In this document: positions 51,354 through 60,868 of the stretch, piece after piece
How positions within the stretch are numbered: the first letter of the stretch is position 1
Layout of the letters: the number at the start of each line of letters is the position of its first letter
NCBI GenBank assembly: GCA_947471745.1
Contig: CANJKZ010000723.1
Coordinates: forward strand, 6,179,001 to 6,243,000
Source: Closterium sp. Naga37s-1
Taxonomy: Eukaryota > Streptophyta > Zygnematophyceae > Desmidiales > Closteriaceae
Direction: 5' to 3'
DNA: 64,000 nucleotides
Position numbers and translations under genes: made by a program
The notes under the pieces: generated by a model
Told to the model about the DNA's origin: nothing
Database searches by the model: none
The model's input: the letters and a program-made list of their open reading frames with translations, nothing else

Positions 51354-51829
51354 CCAAGAAGCGTCAACCCAAGAAGCGTCTGCGTGGCCAGTGAGGACAA
51401 CTGGACCCCGTCCTCCAAGCACGAGCCCCATGCACGACGTACTGCACAAGTAGTGCATCACCCTCTTAGCGGCCTTCCAGTACTCTGGTCGGTGTCTCCC
51501 GGGCGCAACCTAGCGCGCCACGATGCTAAGAGGGTAAGCAAGGTCAGGTCGATTGTACGTCATTAGGTAACTGGAAGTCAAAGCGCTGAAGGACCTGCTG
51601 CACCATGTGTGACTGAGTAAGGGTACTGGTGCGGCGTGCTCTGTCCCGGGTGATCTGCAAGCCAAGATAGCTGCGCAGCTCACCCAGGTCTGTGCACGTG
51701 TGTCTCTTCTGCAGCTCCGACTTCACGTGGGCCAGTCCAGCAGTGTCAGCAGTAGCAAAGACCAAGTCGACAAGCTTAGCAACTAAGGCAGACGCAGCAG
51801 TGGACCCAAAGGAAGGGTCAGTGACAACA

Positions 51830-53015
51830 GTAGCTAGCAGACGCGTGACGATAGGGCTGGCAGCACGAAGTGAGTCAGACTTGGGGTCCGGACCGTCAGC
51901 AAGGGAGGACGCAGGAGGAGACGGCAGAGGGACACGCAGTGGAACATAGGAAGGACGAAGTGCCATCTAGTGCGTGCCGGGGACAGGATGAGGACGCTGA
52001 CGCAGAACACGACGACCGGTGCGAGCAGTGCGAACAGGCGACGAAGGACGAGACTCAGGCTCACGACGCTCCGCGAGACCCCCGATAGGTCCAGTGTAAG
52101 GAGAAGGACCAGGTAGTGGGGAGGCTGGCTGTAGCTGCGACTGTGACTGGACAGGCGGTGGACACTCTCAGGGAGGAGTAGGACCAGTATAAGGCGGGAG
52201 ACCAAGAACCTGCTGAAGGAGTGGAACGAAGTACGGCCGCGGCCGTGAAGTACCACCAGAACCAACAGAGACAGCTCCAGCACCCCTAGCTCCAGGGTCT
52301 CCAACTTCTGCAGCACCACTAGCTCCAGCACCAGCAGCACCGCCAGCAAGAACAGCTCCAGCGCCTCCAGCTCCAACTCCTGCAGCACCACTAGCTCCAG
52401 CACCAGCAGCACCTCCAGCATGAACAACTCCAGCGCCTCCAGCTCCAACTCCTGCAGCACCACGAGCTCCAGCACCTCTAGCAGCTCCAGCTCTAGTAGC
52501 ACCCTCAGCTGGAACAGCTCCAACGCCTCCAGCTCCAACTCCTGCAGCACCACCAGCCCCAGCAGCTCAAGTACCCCCAGTACGAGCACCTCCGGGACCA
52601 ACGGCTCCAGTACCTCCAGAAGCTACAGCAGCAGCAGGACCTCCAGCTCCAGCAGCACGGCTCCAGCGTCGAGCAAACCACTCGCGCAGCTGCGGTGGAG
52701 AGAGTGGCTCCCGCCTGGACAAGACACCCGTAGGACCTCCAGAGGACAAAGTGCCTCCAGGCTCAGCACCCTCAGGCTCAGCACCCACAGGCTCCACACT
52801 CTTAGGCTCAGCACCCCCAGGCTCCGCACCCTCAGACTCAGCAACCCCAGGCTCAGCACCCCCAGGCCCTGCACGCTCAGGCCCAGCACCCCTAGGCCCC
52901 GCACCCGCAGGTTCAGCACCCCCAGGCCCCGCACCTGCAGGCTCAGCACCCCTAGCAGTACCAGAGTCGATAGCAACCTCGACAGGCTCGACAGGGTCTA
53001 CCTGGGACACACCTA
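51830..53015 (-). pseudogene. Copia I low-complexity spacer between integrase and RT
   Basis: Minus-strand repeats of the GAEPGGAE type (52740-52970) and Leu/Val/Glu or Ala-rich repeats, depending on frame (52250-52600), built on CAGCACCTCCAGCTCC-like units. Counterpart of 31560-32200 in Copia F. Confidence 0.65.
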
Positions 53016-53059
53016 AGGGGGCAGGACCCTGAGGGGGGAGGGGGTCTACCGGAGGAGGA

Positions 53060-54300
53060 CCTGGTGCTAGGAAGAGCGGCGAGGGGGGGGGGAAGGTGCA
53101 GCGTGGTACGGGAAGAGACGGTAAAAGGGAACTGACTCTTCAAACGTGACGTCCTGAGAGGACAGAACACGGCGCGAGGTGGGGTGGTAAAACTGCCGGC
53201 CAGGCGCGTCAGGGGGGAAGCCAAGGAAGACGCAGGGAACATTACGGGAGGACAACTTGTCCGCTGAAGAATTGCGGACAAAAGCTCGAGATCCCCAGAC
53301 ACGGAACAAAGACCCATGCCAACCTTCTTGGTCCACCGCAGAGCAGGTGTGGTCTTCGGAACGGAGACACGGGGTGGGAGGTTGAGCTGATGCGCAGCGT
53401 ACCGAACCGCGAATGGCCACAGAAAATGGGAAGCAGCCGCATGGATCATGGACGAACGAGGGACATGCATGACCATGCCAATGCGGCGCTCAGCAATCCC
53501 ATTCTTCTGTGGGGAGGCCAAAAGCGTGAACGTCTGGCGGATGCCCTCTGCACGACAGAAGGCCTGCAGAAGGTCGGAGGAAAACTCTCCACCTCTGTCA
53601 AAGTGGAGACACAGAACAGGAAGGTCCGAGCCGAAACTCTCGCTGAGCTAGCGACGGGCAGCGCGGATCCAGTCGATCAGCACCTCAGTGACCTCACCCT
53701 TGCGGCGTAAGGGGAAGACTGTGGTGTAACGCGAGTAGCCGTCAACGACCAGCAGAAAGTAACGCTCGTGACCCTGTCCACGGACGCGGGCTGGGCCCCA
53801 CACGCCCATGTTGAGCGTCTGCAGTGGAGCCTCCGTCGGAGGGAACTCGGAGGAGTGAGGGGCGGCGTGCTGCCGTCCCTCGACGCAAGGAACGCAGGTA
53901 GGGGCAGGCCCCGCGGGGAGGGGAGGAAGAGACCGGGGAAGACCAGTGACAAGGACACGGGAGGCCATACCTCAAAGACGAGGTAGGGAGGGGTGACCAG
54001 GCGGTGGTGCCAAAGGAGAGTCTGGTGTGACAGGAGACGACACGAGCAGGGGGCAGGCTCCGGACCAGACCTGGACGCGGCAGCAAACACCTGACCAGAT
54101 GTTGCTACCTGACCAGACGCAGTAAATGGAGGGGACGCAGTAATCAAGGTGTACAGGCTCGACCCAGGCTGACGGGTAAACGTGGCGAGGTGGCGGCCTG
54201 TCTGAGTACACGTACAGTGGGTCACCCGCTGACCACCAGGAGTGAACTGGTCAACCCACACGTCCTGGAGGTCAGCTCCACTCACCAAGTTCGTAGAGAA
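53060..54300 (-). pseudogene. Copia I integrase and pre-integrase region
   Basis: Minus strand: PTCVPCVEGRQ (zinc site Cys pair), MGVWGPARVRGQGHERYFLLVVDGYSRYT, and the QKNGIAERRIGMVM block with the third catalytic-type Glu. Then FVRNSSADKLSSRNVPCVFLGFPPDA of the C-terminal extension. Several breaks. Confidence 0.75.
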
Positions 54301-54434
54301 CGAGGGGAGGTGAAGACCCGACAGTGAGCCAGACGGGACCGCCGGACACGGCAGAACCGTAGAGGAGTGTGCAAGGACTGGGGCCCCAGAGGGGTCATGT
54401 GAGAGTTACGGAGTTACACACCGGCCTGGACCAG

Positions 54435-55292
54435 ATGCGAGCGGCACTCCAGCGAATAGAGGAGCTTCTTGCGAACCAGTCGGCAGCCGCCACGGCAGCA
54501 ACGAACGCAGCAGCGAATGCAGCAGCGACGTCAGCAGTAGCTGCGGCTACACCGACACTTCACCCAGCAGCAGCGGCAGCAGCTACAATGAATCTTGAGG
54601 CGACACGTCCGAGGCTACCGGAGACATTCAATCCGAATGCTAGAGATACCGAGGTCCGTCGATGTATTGCGACCCTCGAAATTTACTTCAAGGCCGTTGG
54701 CTGTACGACCCCGACACACGATGCAATGCGAATTCGGCTCGCAGCGACACTGTTACAAGGCCCGGCGCTCGAGTGGATTTACAACATCAATAAGATCCGA
54801 GGCGAGGGGTTATGGACGCACTTTCGGGAAGCTTTAATTCAACGTTTCGAACCAATCAACTCCAGCTACATGGCGCGGCAGCAGATTCATCGGCATAAAC
54901 AGTTCGGCAGTGTAACACAGTACACGCAGCAGATGGAGAGCCTCTTCAACCGAATTACTGACCTGACCGAAGGGGAAAAAATCCAAGCGTATACTGAGGG
55001 GCTAAAAATGGAAGTCCGCCAACAGGTGATTGCCGCGAACTACAACAACTACCGCGACATGGTGTGTGCAGCAGAGAGATTCGATGCGTTGATGCGAGAT
55101 CAACCCGAAACACGACGACGCGTACCGAACAGATCATTCGGCACGGAGCGATCGGCACCACCCACGACCGCCGACCTGATGGATATCGACAAGATCAATG
55201 CGAAGCAGCGGCCGACAAAATATGAGAAGTGCGAATTTTGCGGCGCAGCAAGACATCGACTCTTGGCGTGTTGGAAAATGAAGAAGGCATGA
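54435..55292 (+). CDS. Gypsy C gag
   Basis: Open frame with a coiled-coil-like start (MRAALQRIEELLANQ), an Ala-rich linker (TAATNAAANAAATSAVAAAT), the retrotransposon-gag core (LLQGPALEWIYNI, FREALIQRFEP, VTQYTQQMESLFNRI) and a CCHC knuckle CEFCGAARHRLLAC (C-x2-C-x4-H-x4-C) at the end. The frame is also open upstream into Copia I; the ATG at 54435 is the first inside the element, so the true start is uncertain. Structural RNA-binding protein of the particle. Fossil element. Confidence 0.75.
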   Translation: MRAALQRIEELLANQSAAATAATNAAANAAATSAVAAATPTLHPAAAAAATMNLEATRPRLPETFNPNARDTEVRRCIATLEIYFKAVGCTTPTHDAMRIRLAATLLQGPALEWIYNINKIRGEGLWTHFREALIQRFEPINSSYMARQQIHRHKQFGSVTQYTQQMESLFNRITDLTEGEKIQAYTEGLKMEVRQQVIAANYNNYRDMVCAAERFDALMRDQPETRRRVPNRSFGTERSAPPTTADLMDIDKINAKQRPTKYEKCEFCGAARHRLLACWKMKKA

Positions 55293-55663
55293 GCAGAGCT
55301 GCAGGGCAACAACAGTGCGACATCCACGATGGCGAAAAAAGGAGGACACGATGGTGCGAATTTAAAACGCCATGACCGGCCGGCAACAGGGGTAATCGCC
55401 GAGACAAATGGAGGCTCCGCGAAACAAGACTCTGCACCGACCGGGAAACTCCAGCCGAACACCCCCGAGAGTAAGAATATTCCCTCTCGAGATTTTCAAG
55501 CCTTTAAAAAATTCAGGGGAGATTTCGAGGCCAAGAAAAAGCCTTCAGACATTATTCAGGTACCTGAGAAGTTGGGCAAACCACTCCGGAGCGATGAAAA
55601 GGGTCGTGCGTTCCAAGGATTCTCTCCCCGCAGCACAGTATTAAGGCTCCCGATTGCCCACAG

Positions 55664-56209
55664 GTGAAGCCTACACAGCTGCAAAGGCTTAAGGGAAGGT
55701 TCCAGGCCAAGACGAAGCTGAATCGGCCTCAGATATATCCTTCCAACCCTACTCAGTTGGAAACTGATATGGAGTCAGCAGCTTCGAGCGCAGGACCGAG
55801 GGATGATCTATTCGACGTACGCTACGATCCTATAAACGAGACCATCTACGGTTACTCGGAGCGGCAACAACCACTACTAATCGAGGTGATCTGCAACGGG
55901 CGACGCCTCCAGGCACTGGTGGACAGCGGTGCGTCTCATTCGGTGTGCGACCGCGGGACGTTGGAGAAAATTGGAGAATCTTTGGAGGAGACCAAGTTCA
56001 CGGCAACGATGGTGGACGGTACGATACTTCCCATCCACGGTGAAGCATCACTGCAGCTGCACATAGGGGCGCTGAGGTGGAAGCCGACATTGCCGATCAC
56101 GAACATCAAAGGTTTAGATTTCATCTTGGGGCGAGATTTCCTGAAGCGGTTCAACCCCGAGATCGACTGGGTCAACAGGAAGGCGCGCATCTACAACAAC
56201 GGGAAATGA
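55664..56209 (+). CDS. Gypsy C protease region
   Basis: 181-codon open frame. The retropepsin core includes QALVDSGASHSVCDRGTL with the active-site DSG, followed by ATMVDGTILPIHGEA and the GRDFLKRFNPEIDW block typical of gypsy proteases. It continues into the RT frame. Processes the polyprotein in intact members of the family. Confidence 0.78.
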   Translation: MKPTQLQRLKGRFQAKTKLNRPQIYPSNPTQLETDMESAASSAGPRDDLFDVRYDPINETIYGYSERQQPLLIEVICNGRRLQALVDSGASHSVCDRGTLEKIGESLEETKFTATMVDGTILPIHGEASLQLHIGALRWKPTLPITNIKGLDFILGRDFLKRFNPEIDWVNRKARIYNNGK

Positions 56210-58135
56210 GTGGAGCTGCGAAGCTGGACGGATACAGGGAGCGTTCCTAAAACGACAGTGGCACGTTTCGAACGGACAGTGAACGAGAGTAACACGGGTT
56301 ACTTAGCACTGGTTATGGCAGCAGCAGAGGAGGAGAAGCTGAGTACGGAGCTACCTGCAGCAGTGAAGGAGGTCTTGGAGCAGTACAAGGATATAATGCC
56401 CGACGACCTACCTGCAGGCGTACCTCCAGCACGCACCCACGAGCACGAAATCATGGAGGAACCAGGTGCGAAACCCGTCTCACATGCACCATACCGACTA
56501 AGTCCGACCGAACTGACAGACATGAAGAAACAGATAGAATATCTACTGGACAGACAACTGATCCGCCCATCCACCTCTCCCTACGGTGCACCAGTCCTCT
56601 TCACTCCAAAACCAGACGGCAGTTTACGGATGTGCATCGACTACCGCGCACTGAACAAACAGACAGTAAAAAACAAATACCCCATACCGCGCATAGACGA
56701 CCTACTGGACCAACTGCGTGGCGCAACAGTCTTTTCGAAGCTGGACCTACGGTCGGGTTACTGGCAGATCAAGATGGCAGATAACTCGGTCCACAAAACG
56801 GCGTTCCGTACCAGATACGGCTCCTACGAATACTTGGTGATGCCGTTCGGACTGTGCAACGCACCAGCAACGTTTCAGGCGGAGATGAATCACATCTTAC
56901 GACCCCTGCTGGACGAGTGCGTAGTGGTGTACCTGGACGACATTCTTATCTACTCCAAGAACATGAAGGAGCACGTGGAGCATCTACGGAAGGTGTTCGA
57001 GATCCTGCGGAAGAACAAGTTCTCCGTGAAGCTGTCGAAGAGCGACTTCGCCTTGAAGAAGGTGCAGTTTCTTGGGCACATGGTGAGTGCCGAGAGCGTA
57101 CACGTGGACCCGCGGAAGATCGAAGCCGTCAAGAAGTGGAAAGTACCGGAGAACGTGAAGGAGTTGCAGCAGTTCCTAGGCTTCGCCAACTACTACAACA
57201 GGTTCGTGCCGCAGTACGCAAAGATAGCAGCGCCACTGACCGACCTACTGAAAAAGGATACGCCTTTCAAATGGGATACTCCTCATCAGCAAGCCATGGA
57301 ACAGCTACAGACAGCACTGACTACAGCGCTAGTACTCATCTTGCCGGATCTAGACAAGGACTACGTGGTGGAAGCAGACGCTAGTGACCAAGCAGTCGGA
57401 GAAGTACTGATGCAAGATCACGGAAATGGTTTACAGCCTATCGCCTACCTCAGTAAGAAGCTACACGGAGCAGAAGTGAACTACCCCATCCATGACAAGG
57501 AAGCCTTAGCGATAGTCATAGCCTTCAAGGCGTGGAGGTGTTACATAGAGGGAGCCAAGACTACAGCCTATACTGACCACTGCAGTCTCAAATACCTGGA
57601 GTCACAGCCGACGCTCTCACGACGAAAGGTGCGGTGGATGGACTTCCTGGAAACTCACTTCCACTACGACATCGTCTACAAGCCCGGGCTACACAACAAA
57701 GCAGACGCGTTGAGCCGCCCCGGACATGTAGCAGGCATCCAGCTCGACAAGATGAACCCTCTGCTCAAGGGTCTACTTCCAACATGGGTACTCCGTGGAC
57801 GTAGAGATCGCTACAGCACAGACCAAGAAGCTGTTACAGTGGGAGAAATACTTAGCTGTAAGGAAGGGTTCAGGAAAGATTTGGGTACCAAATTACACCC
57901 CGCTACGGCAGATCGTATTGGAGGAGTTTCACGACGTACCTTACGCGGGACATTTCGGGAGCAACAAAACGTTAGCAGGGATAGCGAAGTATTACTACTG
58001 GCCCGGGATGGCAGCAGACGTGCAGTAGTTCGTCACCTCTTGCGACACGTGCCAGCGGATGAAGAGCAGCAAGCAGAAAAAAACAGGGTTACTTCAGCCT
58101 CTACCTGTATCGGAGCAGCCATCATAGGTTGTTAG
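56210..58135 (+). CDS. Gypsy C reverse transcriptase and RNase H
   Basis: 641-codon open frame. The leader [17 protein letters not shown] is followed by RT blocks [64 protein letters not shown] and [11 protein letters not shown] (catalytic Asp pair), then the thumb with LGHMVSAE and [14 protein letters not shown]. RNase H follows: [30 protein letters not shown] and [10 protein letters not shown]. Integrase sequence begins at the end in an overlapping frame. Well conserved compared with Gypsy A and B. Confidence 0.85.
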   Translation: MELRSWTDTGSVPKTTVARFERTVNESNTGYLALVMAAAEEEKLSTELPAAVKEVLEQYKDIMPDDLPAGVPPARTHEHEIMEEPGAKPVSHAPYRLSPTELTDMKKQIEYLLDRQLIRPSTSPYGAPVLFTPKPDGSLRMCIDYRALNKQTVKNKYPIPRIDDLLDQLRGATVFSKLDLRSGYWQIKMADNSVHKTAFRTRYGSYEYLVMPFGLCNAPATFQAEMNHILRPLLDECVVVYLDDILIYSKNMKEHVEHLRKVFEILRKNKFSVKLSKSDFALKKVQFLGHMVSAESVHVDPRKIEAVKKWKVPENVKELQQFLGFANYYNRFVPQYAKIAAPLTDLLKKDTPFKWDTPHQQAMEQLQTALTTALVLILPDLDKDYVVEADASDQAVGEVLMQDHGNGLQPIAYLSKKLHGAEVNYPIHDKEALAIVIAFKAWRCYIEGAKTTAYTDHCSLKYLESQPTLSRRKVRWMDFLETHFHYDIVYKPGLHNKADALSRPGHVAGIQLDKMNPLLKGLLPTWVLRGRRDRYSTDQEAVTVGEILSCKEGFRKDLGTKLHPATADRIGGVSRRTLRGTFREQQNVSRDSEVLLLARDGSRRAVVRHLLRHVPADEEQQAEKNRVTSASTCIGAAIIGC

Positions 58136-58670
58136 CCTCGACTTCATCACAGGACTTCCTTTGACCTCACGGGGACATGATTCCATCCTTGTGGTGATCG
58201 ATAAGTTCTCCAAAATGGGTCACTTCATACCGATCAACGCCACAGCTGCAGCTGAAGCAACTGCTCACCTCTTCTTCGACCGCATCATCACCATCCACGG
58301 CATCCTCGCTACACTCATCTCAGACAGAGACCCCAAATTCACGAGTAAGGACTGTTGGGGACTAAGCTTGCGATGTCTTCAGCATACCACCCCCAGACTG
58401 ACGGACAGACAGAGCGACTCAATCAAGTGGTTGAACAGTTACTGCGCACAGCTTGTAAGGACGACATCAGCCACTGGGACACACAGTTACCGACCCTAGA
58501 GTTCGCTTACAACAACGCATCACATGCGGCCACAGGGAAAACTCCTTTCTTCCTGTGTTATGGACGGGAACCAGTCACACCACAGCAGTCAACCACACTG
58601 GCACACGTCCAAGCTGCACATGACTTCGTCACCACCATGCAGCAGCTATGGGAGAAAACTCAGTGACGAC
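57795..58670 (+). pseudogene. Gypsy C integrase region
   Basis: H2C2 zinc-binding part ([20 protein letters not shown], then C-x2-C near 58037-58050), core with ILVVIDKFSKMGHFIP, LISDRDPKFTS and HPQTDGQTERLNQ (second Asp and Glu of the DDE triad), then FAYNNASHAATGKTPFFL. Reading is not continuous in one frame. Chromovirus-type integrase. Confidence 0.75.
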
Positions 58671-58678
58671 TCACCACG

Positions 58679-59182
58679 ATGCAGACCTCCCAGAAGAAGT
58701 ATGCCGATCGTCAGCGACGTGATCACACAGTAGCAGTCGGAGATCAGGTGCTTCTTGACACGCGCAACTTGAACATGTCTCACCTCCCATCCAAACTCCG
58801 GCCTCGCTTCTGTGGACCTTTTGTCGTTGAGGCACAGGTGACACCAGTAACATTCCGCTTGCGCTTACCAGATACATGGAAGCTTCACAACGCTTTCCAT
58901 GTCCAGCTACTGAAACCCTACAAGGACCCCAACCAACAGTTCCTGGGACGGCAGCTACCGCCACCACCACCTGTTCTCATACAGGATGAACCCGAGTATG
59001 AGGTGGAGCGCGTTCTCATTCATCGGCGCCGCGGCGGCAAGACCCTCGAGTTCCTGATACGCTGGAAGGGATACGACCCCACTAAGGACAGTTGGGTTGC
59101 AGAAGCTGATATGGGCAACGCACGCCGTGCTCTCAAGGACTATCTTGTCAAGCAGGGTGTTTCTCACACCACCCAGCTTTGA
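58679..59182 (+). CDS. Gypsy C integrase tail with chromodomain
   Basis: 167-codon frame: GDQVLLDTRNL and KLRPRFCGPFVV (GPF/Y module), LHNAFHVQLLKPY, then a chromodomain at residues about 105-155 (YEVERVLIHRRRGG, EFLIRWKGYDPTKDSW). The aromatic-cage positions Y, W and W are present, as in chromoviruses whose chromodomain steers insertion to marked chromatin. The frame ends just before the 3' LTR. Confidence 0.85.
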   Translation: MQTSQKKYADRQRRDHTVAVGDQVLLDTRNLNMSHLPSKLRPRFCGPFVVEAQVTPVTFRLRLPDTWKLHNAFHVQLLKPYKDPNQQFLGRQLPPPPPVLIQDEPEYEVERVLIHRRRGGKTLEFLIRWKGYDPTKDSWVAEADMGNARRALKDYLVKQGVSHTTQL

Positions 59183-59192
59183 GGGGGGCACG

Positions 59193-59561
59193 TGTGAGAG
59201 TACGACGGCTTATGCCAGCTATGCTTGCTTGCCTTTACTTTATTATGCTGTTTCTAGCATAGGATGATTATATGCATGCATGAAACGCTTGATTTCCTAG
59301 GCTAGGTGCTTTCCTATATTTTATTATAGTTCTAGCACCGAGCTAGGTTGCGTGCACCAAATTCTGGGCTTTTCGGTTGCCACCGAATTGCCTTCTACCG
59401 AATTCGGGAAGGATCTGTTTGGGATGCTTCGCGACCCGCGGAACCTTCGCATAACACCTGGTTAGACGGCCTTGTGTCGAGCCTATATATAGCCTCGTGT
59501 TGTACCCAGGTGATCATTCAATTACAATTCTCTTTTCTGAGCTTGATCCTAGATCCTCACA
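59193..59561 (+). repeat. 3' LTR of Gypsy C
   Basis: 369 bp, TGTGAGAGTACGACGG to GATCCTCACA, after the purine tract GAGGGGGGCACG. TATATATAG near 59480 is a likely TATA box. Confidence 0.85.
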
Positions 59562-60868
59562 GGTCCGCCAGGGAGACAGCAACCGGCTGACTGAGCGGCG
59601 TGAGTGTGGTGCAGTCGCGAAAGAAAGAGCGGGAAGCTTCGGAGTCAAGAGTGAAAGTGTGCAAGGCCTCAGCAGGCGCATTACATGAGAGAGCAGACTC
59701 ACCAGCACCTGGAGCAGCAGGCTCACCAGTATTTAGAGCAGCAGCCTCTATACCTGGGTCAGGCGGCATACACAGGTAATAGTCACCCTCAGCACTAATG
59801 GTCACAACATACATGGCAGCAAGGATAGCATCATAATCAAGATCAAAGATAGCAACACCAGACTTAAGCAGATCAGCCCAGCGAGGGAGCTCAGTAGCGT
59901 CAAGAAACTGTGCGTGCCAGGCGTTAGTCAGGCGACCGAAACAGTGCTGCGTAGCGTGCGGCAGTCCGCACGTCTCCCCACGGCGCTCGCCGGTGCGGAG
60001 AACGTAAGCGCAGGGACCAGCACCCCCAGACCTCCCATGCCCAGCGTACCACTCACAAAGCTGCTGGGGCGACGGGGCCTCACGGGAACGCGGCTGCTGC
60101 TGGCGCTGGCCACTGCCAAAGCCTCCACGCTGCACGGCTCCACCCCGACCAGCACCACCGCTGCCGCCACCCCCACTGCCGCTGCCACCGCTGCCTCCAC
60201 CTCCACCGCCGCCACCCCCACCTCCACTCCCACCCCCTCCACCTCCTCCACCGCCACCACCGCCGCCCCCGCCGTCCCCTCCACCACCCTTGCCCCCCTT
60301 GCCATTGCCGCTGCGGCGCCTACCACTAGGAGCTGACGCAGTCCCAACCGCCTCGGTGCCAACGAGGTCGACAGCAGCAGTAGAAGCAATAGAGGGCAAA
60401 AGGGGGACGGGGGAGCACCCCTCAAAGAAAGAGGCGCGAGGGTCGCCTCGAGAAGCTCCTACAACGACTATGCTAGTCTCAGCTGCAAGGAGGCGCTCCT
60501 CGAGTAGGTCGACGGTGAGCTCAGTGGGGCAAAGGGAGAGAAAGTGGTCCCTGACTAAGCGGAGAGAGTCAGGGAGGCGGGTGACGAGGTAGAAGAGGGT
60601 GATGTACATGGGGGGGGGGTTCTTGGCGCAGAACTCAGAGGGAAGCGCAGCACGGTAGCGGGTGTCACTAGTGCGGAGGTGAGTGATGAGGTCAGTGACT
60701 GTGGCAAACGCAGCTAGGTCAGGGAACAAGTACGGTAGCATGAGGCGGCTGAGGGCAGCAGAGGCAGGGGAGGAGTAGCGTGCGACAACAGCATCATACA
60801 GAGACTTAGCAGTCTTGTACTGGCCAAAGTACGCACGCTCAGTAGACGGCAGGTGACGCCGACGGGGT
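59562..60868 (-). pseudogene. Copia I gag and protease region
   Basis: Minus-strand frame with gag (TERAYFGQYKTAKSLYDAVV, DLITHLRTSDTRYRAALPSE), a Gly-rich tract (about 60130-60300), the motif C-x13-C-x3-H-x4-C (CAYVLRTGERR ... CGLPHATQHC, about 59935-60015) and the protease-type block near 59640. Closest in layout to Copia F gag. Fossil. Confidence 0.75.

Larger units (their letters stand above)
54398..59561 (+). mobile_element. Gypsy C, chromodomain Ty3/gypsy element inside Copia I
   Basis: Plus-strand chromovirus-type gypsy with readable gag, protease, RT, RNase H, integrase and chromodomain in the standard order, and a 369-bp right LTR (59193-59561). A full left LTR is not seen; the left tip TGTGAGAG at 54398 equals the LTR start. 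Target duplication GGTCA/GGTCC (54393-54397, 59562-59566; one mismatch) inside Copia I gag/protease sequence. Broken, a few breaks, but the best preserved gypsy here. Confidence 0.9.
47653..60868 (-). mobile_element. Copia I, old minus-strand copia hosting several insertions
   Basis: 3' LTR 47653-47776 (124 bp, TGTCAGAATCTAGG to AGTTCTGACA) and hairpin PPT, then RNase H (47993-48422). After the foreign block (48423-51365), RNase H/RT sequence resumes (about 51366-51800). The Pro/Ala-rich spacer (about 51830-53010), integrase and its C-terminal extension (about 53060-53970) and pre-integrase region (to about 54300) follow. After Gypsy C (54398-59561), protease (LDSEASRSFF-type), the Cys/His motif, poly-Gly and gag follow (59562-60868). 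The right end meets Gypsy B without a visible 5' LTR. Broken, several breaks; old. Confidence 0.8.
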
